A stretch of DNA of 64,000 nucleotides from Poa pratensis (Eukaryota; Streptophyta; Magnoliopsida; Poales; Poaceae), in contig CAMZMU010000052.1 of assembly GCA_947311845.1 (NCBI GenBank), positions 133,019,169 to 133,083,168 of the forward strand, written 5' to 3'. A program made the translations under genes and the position numbers. The notes beneath the pieces were generated by a model, which saw only the letters and a list, made by a program, of their open reading frames with translations, did not search any database and was not told the DNA's origin. This document shows positions 46,570-57,380 of this stretch, piece after piece; the stretch's first letter is position 1; each line of letters starts with the position of its first letter.

Positions 46570-49500
46570 CTAGCTGGTTGGCCCGCGCATTTGCGCGGCT
46601 AGTTTTGTATGAAATCTTAGCTTGGGATTTTTTTGACAGCTTCCTGACCTGAACTCACCTATTTTTCATATTTTAATTCAATACTAATTTCATATCATAT
46701 AAATAGACATGCAATACAATGTATTTTCCGTTAAGTAAATGATTTCAACAGTTAATGATTAGTTTTTGTTAACAAAAATTGTCAAATCTTATGCAGGAAA
46801 AGTGTTAAAACCATAAAAGATTTTAGCACACCCTGATTTCAGTCTAACTAATATACCCAGATGATGACTTTGACCAGGGAGAATCTGTGTGGAGACAAAA
46901 AAAATGAATTGTGCTAGGATAACATCCTCCTTCACCCAATGCATCCGACATTTATGTAAGATAGTTTCTTTGACGCATCCCTGAGCTTTTGCACCATTTT
47001 GAAACAAAAAAATGTCATTCACACGTATAGGTCCATGAATGTGCTCCAAGCACGGATAAATGTTGTGCCTTTGAAATTAGTCGTAGATGGTCCTGTAAAA
47101 AAACTTCATGGTTACAGAATTGCAGTACGTCCCTTTTCTATTCGGCCTCCAAAATTGATATGTACACTGATTTGGTAGTAGTTATGATAATAATGAATTC
47201 TTTATCCTCTAACATTACCGGGAATTGAAGATTTTTATAATATCAGTTGAAAGATTCGCCGACCGTCCAGTCTAAATAGCTAGAATCTATGTATCTGCTC
47301 CTTGTAACAAAACTGCGTAGAGTTCACCTCGAGTCCAAAATGGTTTCGCCCTTCCTCGCTTCTCACATGGCGTCCTGCCATCTGCCGCATCCTTCACTGA
47401 TGCAGTTCTTGGACTTCGTATCAAAGTAGTGAAATCAAATACGGATGTATTGTTGGGTTAAACACATCATAAAAACAAAATTCCGTCAGCGTTGTTCATA
47501 ATAGCATCAGTAATACAGGGAAAAAATATTGCACTGAGTAAAAATACTTTGTAAGCTCAACAAAAATCTTAAACGGATATATATGTACTTGGAGCAAAAC
47601 CTGATGCACAGGTGGAATTGGCCGATCTTCAATTATTTTCCTCAGTACAGAGAGATGAAGATTAGGAAAAGCATACTGCTATCATTTTCTTCAAAATCCA
47701 ATCTCTCATTATACTCCACTAATTTCTGCAAAGATGATCTAGAGCTTAGCCCATATCAGTCAGAGATAGCACACGTAATGAATCAATGTGTGTATATTTG
47801 TCAAACTATTCTCATAACTAAGGTGCTAATGAGGAACAAATATTTTAACAACTCAACTTAGACCTTGTAAGACAAATATGCATAGTTTCAACTTTCAGCA
47901 CATCAGCCAAACAATGGACCAAAACCTGTTGCGTGTGACCAACATCTGTGAAGAGAGCCCATGACTGCAACGTCAGTCCCTGAACATGCAGCTAATCTAT
48001 GATGCCTTCCATCGTCTGATTGTTCCAGGCCGACGGCCTACTCTCCAATGCCTGTTGTGAACTTGTGATGCCTTCCATCGTCTGGTTGAGTAGTCCTCCT
48101 CCTTAGTGCCTCCTGCGAGTGTAGGACAGGAGATCGCCGTTGTCCATCTCATCGGCGTGGCGTGCCTTTTGATCAGCCGGCATCTCGCTGCAATGTCTTG
48201 CCGTCAACTTTTGGATACAAGCGAGAGTTGCTGGCGAGCGTTCGATCTGTCACGGGGCACCACCCTGTAGTGTCGATTCACCGACATCTCGTGTTGATTT
48301 AGAGCTGCGAGTCCAAGCGTGCATATCAGCATTGGGCTATGGATCGGTGTATTTTCAGAGTAGAAGTGTGGGTTGTGGAGTTGGATCAGTCTCCGTTATC
48401 TTTTCAGATTTCATTGTTGCATACATGGTTCTACATCCTTGCTAAATCTCCATCGTAGTGTTCAAGAGAAGACATGAATAATTATTACAGGATTAGATTA
48501 ACAATGACCGCATGTCCATCATTGCAATTATATGAAATTGAATAAAAAATAGTAGAGGACATTAACCGTACCTGAATTAGCAATGGTAGGCTATAAGATT
48601 GACGAAGCATCATGGTCTACCTTGCCTTCATACATTCTCGTAACTGTACAGCATATACCACTGCTATTTTTTCCTTTAATTAAATCTCAATAGATATATT
48701 GGCCCATATTAAGATCAGCTCACTAACTGTCACGATCAAACAAAAAAGCAAGATGGAAACTATACTGGAACAGATAAATCTGATATTCCCGAGATGCCAT
48801 CCTTCTTGCTTATGCATACTCTGTTGCCACACGCACAACGTGCCGAGTACTTTCGAGCATGCTGGACTTGCAAGAGCTGGCTGATGTGCACCGCTTGTGA
48901 TTGGTTACTGATTTGCCGGTGACGACTGCTTTCGGCCAAAGCAAAACGTCCAATTAGTAGCAATGCAGAAGCTGGCCTCATTGGTCGATTAATCGATTTG
49001 GTGCTCATGTACGATGCTACCTACATTGTTAATAGATCTTGCTGCATGATTGATGTGTTGGGACATCCATCAGCTGAACTTGTTAGATTACCTTTTTGTA
49101 GGCCCAGCCACACGGGAACCAATTTCGGCAGCGGCGGCAGAGGTAATGGTATACCTTCGGTTGGAAGATAACTCAACTAATAATTGTCTACAAAAAGTAT
49201 CTGGTCTGGTATTCTTTTAGCGTACCGTTGATTCTTGTGATTTATGGTAAACCCTTGTTTCCTCCTTTCCGCTAGCCGCTTAGAAAATTTTGTGCCACGA
49301 CTATCCTGTAAGAAAAAATACATGTATTATTCAAATGTATATGCTATATATATACAGCTTTGGAACTCTGTAACTGAAACTTTGGGTCGTAGTCTTTCTT
49401 CTTTGCATGTTGATTACTGGCGTCTATTGTTCTTCACTGCCGACCCCGTTGGTGGCAAAGCAAAGCTCTGGAGACAAATTCATGAGATACATACCACTCC

Positions 49501-50089
49501 TTGACTCCCCTAATATAATATAGTGAGTGCATTGTAAACAAACGATGGACCACCGAAAGAAAAGCTCATGAGGCATTATCTGGCTTTGGGCTGTCCGGCT
49601 AGGTGCATGTGACATGTCCAATTCCAGCGATCGATCCATGTTGGATGCAAGCAGACTAATGGAGTATGCATGAGGGAGAGACTGAAATCTGATGACGTTC
49701 ATGTGCATGAGAAGAGTCGAGCGGCTGAGCGCACCGTTAAATACGGCGGAGGCGGCAGCATGCTTGCGATACGGTAGGGTGTATCGGAAGACGGCGGCAG
49801 CGGCAACGTGCGTTAAGACACGCTAGGGTTTCAGAAGACAGCGGCAGCCGGCGAGAAGATACGTGTTGTTAAGCTGTGGATCAAAGTCCGTTTGCTTTCC
49901 AAATTGCACGTGCTTGGTGAACCGAGACATCTATGCGTGTACTTTGTAAACTCTGGCCTGCCAAAAATCCTTCCGAGAGGTTGTTTCCTGAGTAATACGT
50001 CGTTGATATATCTCAGCCGTTCCTACATCTTAGTTTTACCGTGACAAATCTAAACCGTTAATTGTTTGTTGTTTTAATAATATAATAGA
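46570..50089 (-). mobile_element. Helitron, non-autonomous, 3.5 kb
   Basis: On the minus strand it begins TCTATTATATTATTAAAAC at 50089, after A. It ends CTAG at 46570, before T. Nine bases before CTAG is a hairpin with perfect 7-bp arms, CCGCGCA/TGCGCGG (46583-46598). These are Helitron hallmarks. No Rep/helicase frame is visible. The interior has short open frames (for example 46789-47049 minus, 86 codons) and a repeated GATGCCTTCCATCGTCTG (48001 and 48067). Host gene pieces may have been captured, but I recognise none. Confidence 0.72.
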
Positions 50090-51477
50090 TATAAAGAATA
50101 TTACTAAATTATAAAAAAAAAAATCACCATATCTGGGACCCGCATGTCAGCTTTGGACCCATCATATTTCCGCACGTGCGCTTCCACATGTCCAACATAG
50201 GCAGAGATTGGGCCAAATCATCTAGGATATGTGGGCTGAAGCTGCAAAATAAGCAGATTTGACCCGGATTCTGCACATGTTTGTTAAGATCACATGACTC
50301 ACGTGCGGTCCGGTGAGTTTGGGCCAGATTCTTAGCACACTCATGTGTCTCTCCTAAGTTAGCTTGGCCCAGATCAGTATGGGTAAGTGGGCAACAGATT
50401 CAGAATAAGAAAGTATTGGCCTAATTCTTTGCGCAAGTGCTCTTCCATGGTCCATGAGAATCAAGCCTGGCACATATCAGTGGGAATACGTGGGATGAAC
50501 CTGCAAAGTGGAAATTGGGCCAGATCATTGTCAAGATTTCATTAGGCGGGTTGCGATCCGGCGAGTATAGACCAGATTATTTGAGGGGTGGAAAAAATGG
50601 GCCATATTCTTCGTGGGGTGGAGAAAATGGACATTATTCCGAGGCCTACTCAAATTGTATACATTTTTTAGTTTTCTTTTTATTCATTAAAATTCACAAA
50701 TAATGTACGGAAAATTTAATTTTAGAAATATTACGCCCATATCTGGTCTCAAGAAGACGAAGTCCTCCCATGTTGTCAGTTCACCCTACCTGGGTCCCAT
50801 ATGTCTATCTGTGCCTATTGTATGGCCCAGATTCTTAGAGAGGAATAAATGGGCCATATACCACAGCTTCTTTACAAAAACATCATTTAAGGCTTGGGGA
50901 AAGCCGAGCCCGTATAAGGCAAATAGGTTATTTACTGAGGCCTAGAAAGACGGGGCAATATAAGTTCAAGATGGTGTGGATGGATTGCAAGTTGGCAACC
51001 CTAAGCAACTGATGTGTAGATTTCGAGATGGAGTTTTCTCGTTGCGTCAGATTCCCAATTCATATTTGCACCCGCGGCCTCCCAAATCCCATAAGCATAA
51101 TCTCTTTGAGACCATGGCACCTGCAGTGTGCTGGTCAGCCTGATAAGCTCACAAGACGGTACAACCTGAACGAAAGCTACACCAACCGTCTTGAGAAGTA
51201 TGAACCCCTCGCCGAACGATTGGAAGATTACATGATAAGCTCGTGCTATATGAGCTTACATATGATTTGTTCGATGTGGTAGGTCTAAAAGAACGCTACT
51301 TTATTTTATTCAGACCATGCAGTCAATACATTGCAGTTTATTTATTCAGTTGCGGCAACAGTACATGCACCTACATACATCATGTAAAATACAACATCCA
51401 CAGCACAAAAACAACATGCAGAATATTACCTGACGATGCATTACAAGTAAGATCAAGTCACCACATGCACAGTACAT
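50090..51477. other. Unassigned; probable continuation of the CACTA element
   Basis: Phrases around GGGCCAGAT and GTGGGACC recur, as in the 46200-46440 segment, so this is probably CACTA interior. The frame 51028-51282 (84 codons, RRYNLNESYTNRLEKYEPLA) may be a captured or eroded exon, but I do not recognise it. Confidence 0.35.
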
Positions 51478-53048
51478 TGATGGCGTCGAATTACACGTTC
51501 GCTGGGAGACCCCAAGTGTAAGGTTTGATATAATTTAGCAACAAGTTTTCTCTTGATTACAAAACCAAGGTTATCAATCCAGTAGGATCTGGAGAAGGCT
51601 TCGGAAAGGTGTCAACGGCGCCGTTTACGATAATTGACGTGGACATGCGCACACACGAACAAATTACTTTGCCCCAACGACACAGAGAGGGTGTCAATCT
51701 CTCTGGCCTGCTGAACAGAAAGGATTAAACGTATGGTGGAAAATATTATGAGAGAAAAAAATGACCAGAGAGCAAATGACTAGTAAAAGCTATTGAAAAC
51801 GGTTGTAAGCAATGTAGGAAAATAGGACCGGGGTCCACAATTCACTAGTGGTGTCTCTCCAAAAGATAAACGTGTTGGGTAAACAAATTACAGCGGGGCA
51901 ATTGACAAACATGGGCGCAACACAATACTATCATGACACATGGTTCACCGTTTCATTTAATATGGGCATTACGTCAAAATACATAGACCGTTATCCAACT
52001 GCATCTATGTCTAATAATCCACCCCGGGATCGCTATCCAGCCTGTCACCCAAAAGTATTAAGTTGCAAGTAACAGATAATTGCAATAAGCAAAGTGCATA
52101 ATGTAAACAATGAGTACAACATAAAGCAATAAAGACCGTTGTTTTATACCTAGTAGCAACAACACATCTCAAGTTCTAATCGTTTCTATCAACTCGAGTT
52201 CGAACAAGAGAGACATGAACCCACTATCTAGCATAAATACTCACTCTAAAGACACTAGCAATTACTTCGGCCAAAGCATCCACAAGCATCGGAGAGCATG
52301 CAAGATCATAAATAAAACATATCAAAAATAAACTGAACAATAATGTCATGACTCCATAATTCATCGGATCCCTGCAAACACAACATGTAGCATTACAAAT
52401 AGATGATCTTGATCATGTTAGACAGCTCACAAGATCTAAACAATGGAGTACAAGAAAGAGAGACAACCATCTAGCTACTGTCATGGACCCGGTGGACTAC
52501 TCACGCATCACTCCGGAGGTAGGCATGGTGGTGTAGATGCCTCCGGTGACGATCTCCCCTTCCAGCAGAGTGCCGGGAAGAGCTTCAGAACCCTCCCGAT
52601 CTAGGGTTGGCGACGGCGTCGGCCTTAGAACTTTTCTGGAAAATATGATCGGGTATCGAGGGTTTTCGGGACGAAGACAATTTATAGGCGAAAGGGCAAC
52701 TCGGGGAGACGCCCGAGGGCGCCATGTGGGCCCCAGGCGCGGTCAACCCTTTGACCACGCCTAGGTGGCGTCTGGGGCTGTGGGGCCCCCCTGCAGGTCT
52801 CCTTCGGGCGCAGTCTTTGTTTCCATAAATAATTCCCGTAAATTTTTAGGCGATTCAGAGAAACTTCCCTGACTAACTTTTGTGAAACAAAAAGACAGCA
52901 GAAAACAGGAACTGGCACTGGGCATCTTGATAATAGGTTAGTTCCATAAATCATGCCAAAATGATATAGAACATTATAAAAACATGTGGCAATGTTATAT
53001 AACAAGCATGGAACAATCAAAAATTATTGATATGTTTGAGACGTATCA
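51478..53048 (-). mobile_element. 3' LTR of an Athila-type gypsy element, minus strand
   Basis: On the minus strand it begins TGATACGTCTCAAACATATC at 53048 and ends AATTCGACGCCATCA at 51478, 1571 bp. It is related to the LTR at 42300-44049 but clearly diverged. The polypurine tract AAGCTTGGGGATGC abuts it on the right, so the interior lies to the right and this is the 3' LTR. A TATA-like CCTATAAATTG lies on the minus strand near 52685. The opposite orientation and divergence show it is not the partner of the first LTR. Confidence 0.82.
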
Positions 53049-53320
53049 GCATCCCCAAGCTTAATTGCTGCTCGTCCTCGAGTAGGTAAATGATAACAAA
53101 ATAATTTTTGTGGTGACATGCTTCTAACACAATCTTGATCAAATAATAACGTAAAGCACATGAACTGAATGAAAGTGATCCAAGACAATGGTCTATAGTT
53201 TGAAATGAAGTAAACAATGATTAACCATGTATAACATCTAAGCAAAAAACTTTTCATGAATAGTACTTTGAAGACTTGAAAATTATAAAACTCGTAGCTC
53301 ACAAAGCAAGTTCACACCTA
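53049..53320 (-). other. 3' internal remnant of the Athila-type element
   Basis: The minus strand reads TACTCGAGGACGAGCAGCAA and then the polypurine tract, as in Triticeae Athila-like 3' internal regions. The right limit is approximate; similarity of texture fades before the GRF gene. Confidence 0.6.
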
Positions 53321-53522
53321 CTACATTCTACTGATTTTCATAGCTGCATACAAGTTCACACCTAAAAGCAATATACAAACACACAAAATCATTTTACCAA
53401 TACTCACAAGAACATTTAATTGAGTTATTTTTGTTTCGTTTTGTCGCTCCTTGCGCAGAACAACAACAGAGTCAGCTGTAGTCGAGTAAATTCCTATGTT
53501 TGTTCGGCTCCATGCCAACCAG

Positions 53523-53955
53523 CTACTGCAGCTGCAGTGTGGTCTGCATCTCCTTCTTCTCCCTCTTGAAAATCATGGCTACATTTTCAAACTCTTCAGC
53601 TTCCACTTCGATGCCATTAGCAAGCAGCATCTCAACATAATCTTCAATACAAAAAAATGCCAGCTCTCAGAACCCTCTTCGCCCCTCCAATGTCAAATGG
53701 AAAATCAAATCCAGAGCCAAATCAGCATCACATAGAACATAAATCAATCAAAACTGGTAGAAGCGCTGAACTAACCCTATGATTTGGACACTTGAAGTAG
53801 ATTCGACCTGGTTTCAAATCTGAATGCGACACTCGACGAATCGCGTTTCTACAGTGCCAACACACGCACTTCACAAACGGCAGAGCTAATCTGGCACCGG
53901 TGGGGAAGGAGGAGGACGCCATCGATCTCCCCGACGAGCTCATGCTCTTGGCCAT
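53523..53955 (-). pseudogene. GRF-type zinc-finger gene, two exons, probably frameshifted
   Basis: Exon 1 reads from ATG 53955 (alternative 53922) to 53776. It encodes VKCVCWHCRNAIRRVSH and LKPGRIYFKCPNH, which fit the zf-GRF motif: Cys residues followed by PGR-F-KCPNH. A good splice donor, AGG|GTTAGT, follows at 53775. A plausible exon 2 (53674-53523) starts after an AG. It contains IEDYVEMLLANGIEVEAEE and ends KKEMQTTLQLQ with TAG at 53523-53525. The expected joining frame needs one base more or less at the T-run near 53652, so this copy is probably broken unless the run is misread. Such small GRF proteins are numerous in Triticeae and their function is unclear. It is the only candidate host gene in the window. 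Confidence 0.6.
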
Positions 53956-54072
53956 GGAGGACACAAGTGGGGAGTAGAAACAAGATCCGTTGGAGCTTGT
54001 TTCGGCCCGCCGCCGGGGCACGAATCCCCCCAGAGTGTAGTGGCTAGATCTGGCGCCAGCGGACGGAATTCA

Positions 54073-54398
54073 CTTTGGCACTCGGGTGCATATGCACCCA
54101 GTATTTGAAAAACATATTTCAAAATATCAAAAAAAATCTGAAATAAAATTTCGCGGTTCACATTCTTTGTTTTCACAAAGTTGTTTCACCGAAAACTGAT
54201 ATGTTTTGTGCCATGTGTAAAAAAGACAAAAAAAAAGTCTCGTGAAAAGCCTTATTTTAGCATCAAATTTTGTCTTTTTTACACAAGGCAGAAAAAATGT
54301 CGGTTTACACAAGGCAATTTTTTTCCAATTTTTTTAAAATTTCGAAATGCATCCAAAATGCATTTAAATAAAGGGTGCATATGCACCCAGGAGCCAAA
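54073..54398. mobile_element. Foldback/MITE-like element with palindromic ends
   Basis: The palindrome GGGTGCATATGCACCC occurs near both ends, within longer inverted repeats (TTTGGCACTCGGGTGCATAT on the left, complement of GTGCATATGCACCCAGGAGC on the right). The inside contains further opposing stretches around TGTGTAAAAAAGAC and TTGTCTTTTTTACACA. A target duplication is not resolved. Confidence 0.65.
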
Positions 54399-54674
54399 AC
54401 ACCACTCCCTTCCTGGGGCCGGCCCGCTCCGCTGCCGCTCCAGTTTCTAGCGATTCCGGAGAGTTTGGATGAAGACAGCCGGATTTTGGCGATTTCCGTG
54501 GCGGAAGGTCATCGGCGCGTCCTGAATATTCCCTCCCACCAATGCCTCGTGCGAGATACAGGGGACCATCGGGTCGGCCTCTCAACATGTGATTTTAAAG
54601 GTCGGGGGTGTTTTACAGTCCATGCCTCAAAAAAATTTACAGGTCGAGGTCGGATACAATGTTTGTTCACGTCG

Positions 54675-54744
54675 CTTTTTTCGCACAAAACGGTAAAATG
54701 GTAGTTATTTTTTTCCGCACAAAACGGTAAAATGGTAGTTATTT
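54675..54744. repeat. Two tandem copies of a ~35-bp unit
   Basis: The unit CGCACAAAACGGTAAAATGG plus TAGTTATTTTTTT occurs twice in succession. Confidence 0.93.
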
Positions 54745-54916
54745 TACAATTCCGCGGGATATAAGGGGCTATAGATGGGACACGGCGTTTGGGTCACGGG
54801 TGTAGAAGCATCCGTTATGTAAAACAATTTTTTTCAAAATGTCAAAAAAATTCCAACTAAATTTCAGATATACATCATGACATTTTATGTTACCACAAAA
54901 TGTTTCGGGAAGAAAA

Positions 54917-55107
54917 GACATTTTTTACCTGTGCAAAAAAGATAAAAAAATTGCGTACAAATTCATTTTGAAAACTCAGGATTTGTCTTTTTTTGCATAG
55001 CCCAAAAAAAAGTCTTTTTTTACCTATGCAAAAAAAAAAAAAAAAACATCGCATACAAAGTCATTTTGAAAATCTCGGATTTATCTTTTTGCACAGCCCA
55101 CAAAAAT
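54917..55107. repeat. Two tandem copies of a ~95-bp unit
   Basis: Each unit runs TTTTTTACCTNTGCAAAAAA, then GCNTACAAANTCATTTTGAA, then ATNTGTCTTTTTGCA-type sequence. The copies have diverged, mainly in the A and T runs. Confidence 0.8.
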
Positions 55108-55273
55108 ATCTTTTCTTTGCGAAACTTTTTATGCTAACCTAAATGTCATCTAATATAACAAAAAAAACTTCTTTTTGTAGAGGCGAGTAGACCGTCTATC
55201 TAGCTGGCGTTTCTACTGCCAGGTTGCCCCAGAGCCCAGCGGCACAGCCACACCAGATGGGTCCCCCGGGGCT

Positions 55274-56382
55274 CAGGATGTAGGCGGAGGCGGATGTCCG
55301 CTCGGCCGTTGCGTCCGCGCCGCTTCAAAAGCCAAAACGGCCTCACAGACATGCCGCCTAAACACAGCGGACCTCACGGACATGCCCGCCCAGCCTGTTA
55401 GGTGCACTTTGTCCACCACACGCACGCCTCGCACGATCAGCGCAACACCAGATCTAACCAGGCTAGCGCACAACTCAGCGTAGCCTAGCACGGAAAGGCC
55501 CAGCAGCTCGTACCATTAGCGGACCCGGACTGTCTGTTTGGTCCGCTGGAACTAGCGAACAAATGAATTAGCAGCCGCGGGTGCCGTAATCCAACAATTA
55601 ATTGTTCGTGGACGAGGTGGACGGCGACGGATGCGCCGTGGACTTGTCCGCCTGCATGTGTACCCGTGGGAGTCCAATTAGTGAATTAAATGTGATGGGC
55701 TTCGGGCGCCGTGGGCTGCCCGTCCCCACTTACAGGCCTGCCATGGACAACCCAACCTGGCCCAAAATTCCGTGCCGCCCAGGTCAGGATGTAGGCGGAG
55801 GCGGATGTCCACTCGACCGCTGCGTCTGCGCCGCTTCAAAAGCCAAAACGGCCTTACAGACAGGCCGCCTAAACTCAGCGGACCTCACGGACGTGACCGC
55901 CTAGCCTGTTAGGTGCACTTTTTCCACCACGTGCACGCCTCGCACGATCAGCGCAGCACCAGAGCGAACCAGGCCAGCGCATAACTCAGCGTAGCCTAGC
56001 ACGGAAAGGCCCAGCGGATGTCCACTCGACCGCTGCGTCTGTGCCGCTTCAAAAGCCAAAACGGCCTCACAGACAGGCCGCCTAAACTCAGCGGACCTCA
56101 CGGACGTGCCCGCCCAGCCTGTTAGGTGCACTTTTTCCACCACGCGCACGCCTCGCACGATCAGCACAACACCAGAGCGAACCAGACCAGCGCATAACTC
56201 AGCGTAGCCTAGCACGGAAAGGCCGAGCAGCTCGTACCATTAGCGGACCCGGACTGTCCGTTCGGTCCGCTGGAACTAGCGAACAAATGAATTAGCAGCC
56301 GTGGGCGCCGTAATCAAACGATTAATTGTTCGCGGACGAGGTGGACGGCGACGGATGCGCAGTGGACTTGTCCGCCCGCATG
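55274..56382. repeat. Three-copy tandem array of a ~230-385-bp unit
   Basis: Copies lie at 55274-55657, 55785-56015 and 56016-56382. All share GCCGCTTCAAAAGCCAAAAC and GCGTAGCCTAGCACGGAAAG. The first and third also share a ~150-bp extension with ATTAGCGGACCCGGACTGTC and GAACAAATGAATTAGCAGCC. On the minus strand each copy is open for a related frame starting MLGYAELCA (55273-55491; two joined copies in 55901-56215). Differences between copies include many amino-acid changes, so coding constraint is doubtful. Confidence 0.85.
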
Positions 56383-56650
56383 CTTACGGCCAGGAAAGAT
56401 CTTGCCGTCGGCTTGGGTTCGAGCACGAATTTTGAGCCGACGGCCGGGTCAGGTTGGGCTCGGGCTTCCAAAGAGGCCGACCTCTTTTTAATTGGGCCTA
56501 ATTTATGCGGCTTGACGGTCCGGCTGGGCCGGACTCGGTACTGGATTTTCAGCACTTTTTTTCCCAGACATGGTCAGTTGTTTCCCACGAAGTCACGTAG
56601 TACACGACAGTATACTTCTGAGAGGGACGCATTTATATACTATTAGATAA

Positions 56651-57380
56651 AAGTCTAAGGATGACTCCAACGGGCCGACGCAAACGGACGCGCGTTTGGT
56701 CCGCGTTTTATCCGTTTGCGTCGGCAAACGGATAGACCCAGTCCGCCCCTGTCTGCCGTTGGTGGCAGTGTGCCCAACGGCCCGATGCATTGAGTCCGCC
56801 CAGCAATTTTTTTTAGCTAAACAGGCCATATATGGACCTTTTTCATTCATATATAAGGGTGGTGGGCCACAAACGGCCTTTTTACATAATATTTTTAAAA
56901 ACAAAAATATATAAAAACTCTAATATTTGCCCTTCGCGGGCTTCTACACCTCTTCGTCATCCCCATTGAGGATGACATAATCCGGCTGGTTCCAGAGGTG
57001 CGCCGGTGGTCCGCCTCGCGGTGGGACGATGGCCGGCGGCGTGGGCGGCTGCTCCTGCGCCTGCTCCTCGGGAGGGGTGGCGCCCTCTCGACCTCCTAGA
57101 TGCTGCCATTGAAGACCCAGCGCTGCCCTAGCAGGCCTTGTGGCAGCGGAGGTGCCGGTGGCAGGTCCACGTCCATGGCCTGCCACCATGGCTGTGGTTC
57201 CTCCAGGACCGCCACCTGGTGCGCCTGCAGGGCTGCCTCTTGCTCCCTGGCGACGTCGGCGAGGACCATGGCCCAGCGCTTGGCCTCGTCCTCGACCATC
57301 TGCTTGCGCGAGGACTCCTTCGCGGCCTCGAGCTCGGCGTCCTCGGGATCCACCTCCATCTTCACGCGCGGCGGCGGCGC
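56651..57380 (-). other. DNA-transposon-like sequence with an open frame
   Basis: GATGACTCCAACGGGCCGAC near 56661 resembles the ends of a common unclassified grass element. A perfect 14-bp inverted repeat, CCGACGCAAACGGA, lies at 56675-56688 and 56711-56724. On the minus strand, frames 57365-57096 (89 codons, acidic: MKMEVDPEDAELEAAKESS) and 57564-56944 (206 codons, ending NQPDYVILNGDDEEV) overlap. The plausible start and the plausible end are in different frames, which suggests a frameshift in a transposon-associated gene. I do not recognise the product. The right side is cut by the LTR at 57381. Confidence 0.4.

Noticed and set aside
45908..51477. Complete CACTA element
   Set aside because: Only the left CACTACAAGAAA end was found. 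I could not find a matching TTTCTTGTAGTG end or a transposase.
42300..53048. The two Athila-type LTRs as a single element pair
   Set aside because: They are in opposite orientation, clearly diverged, and lack matching flanking duplications.
55274..56382. Tandem array considered as a CRISPR or satellite
   Set aside because: Only three copies of long, unequal units with no regular spacer pattern. CRISPR is not expected in a plant nuclear genome, and satellites normally have many more units.
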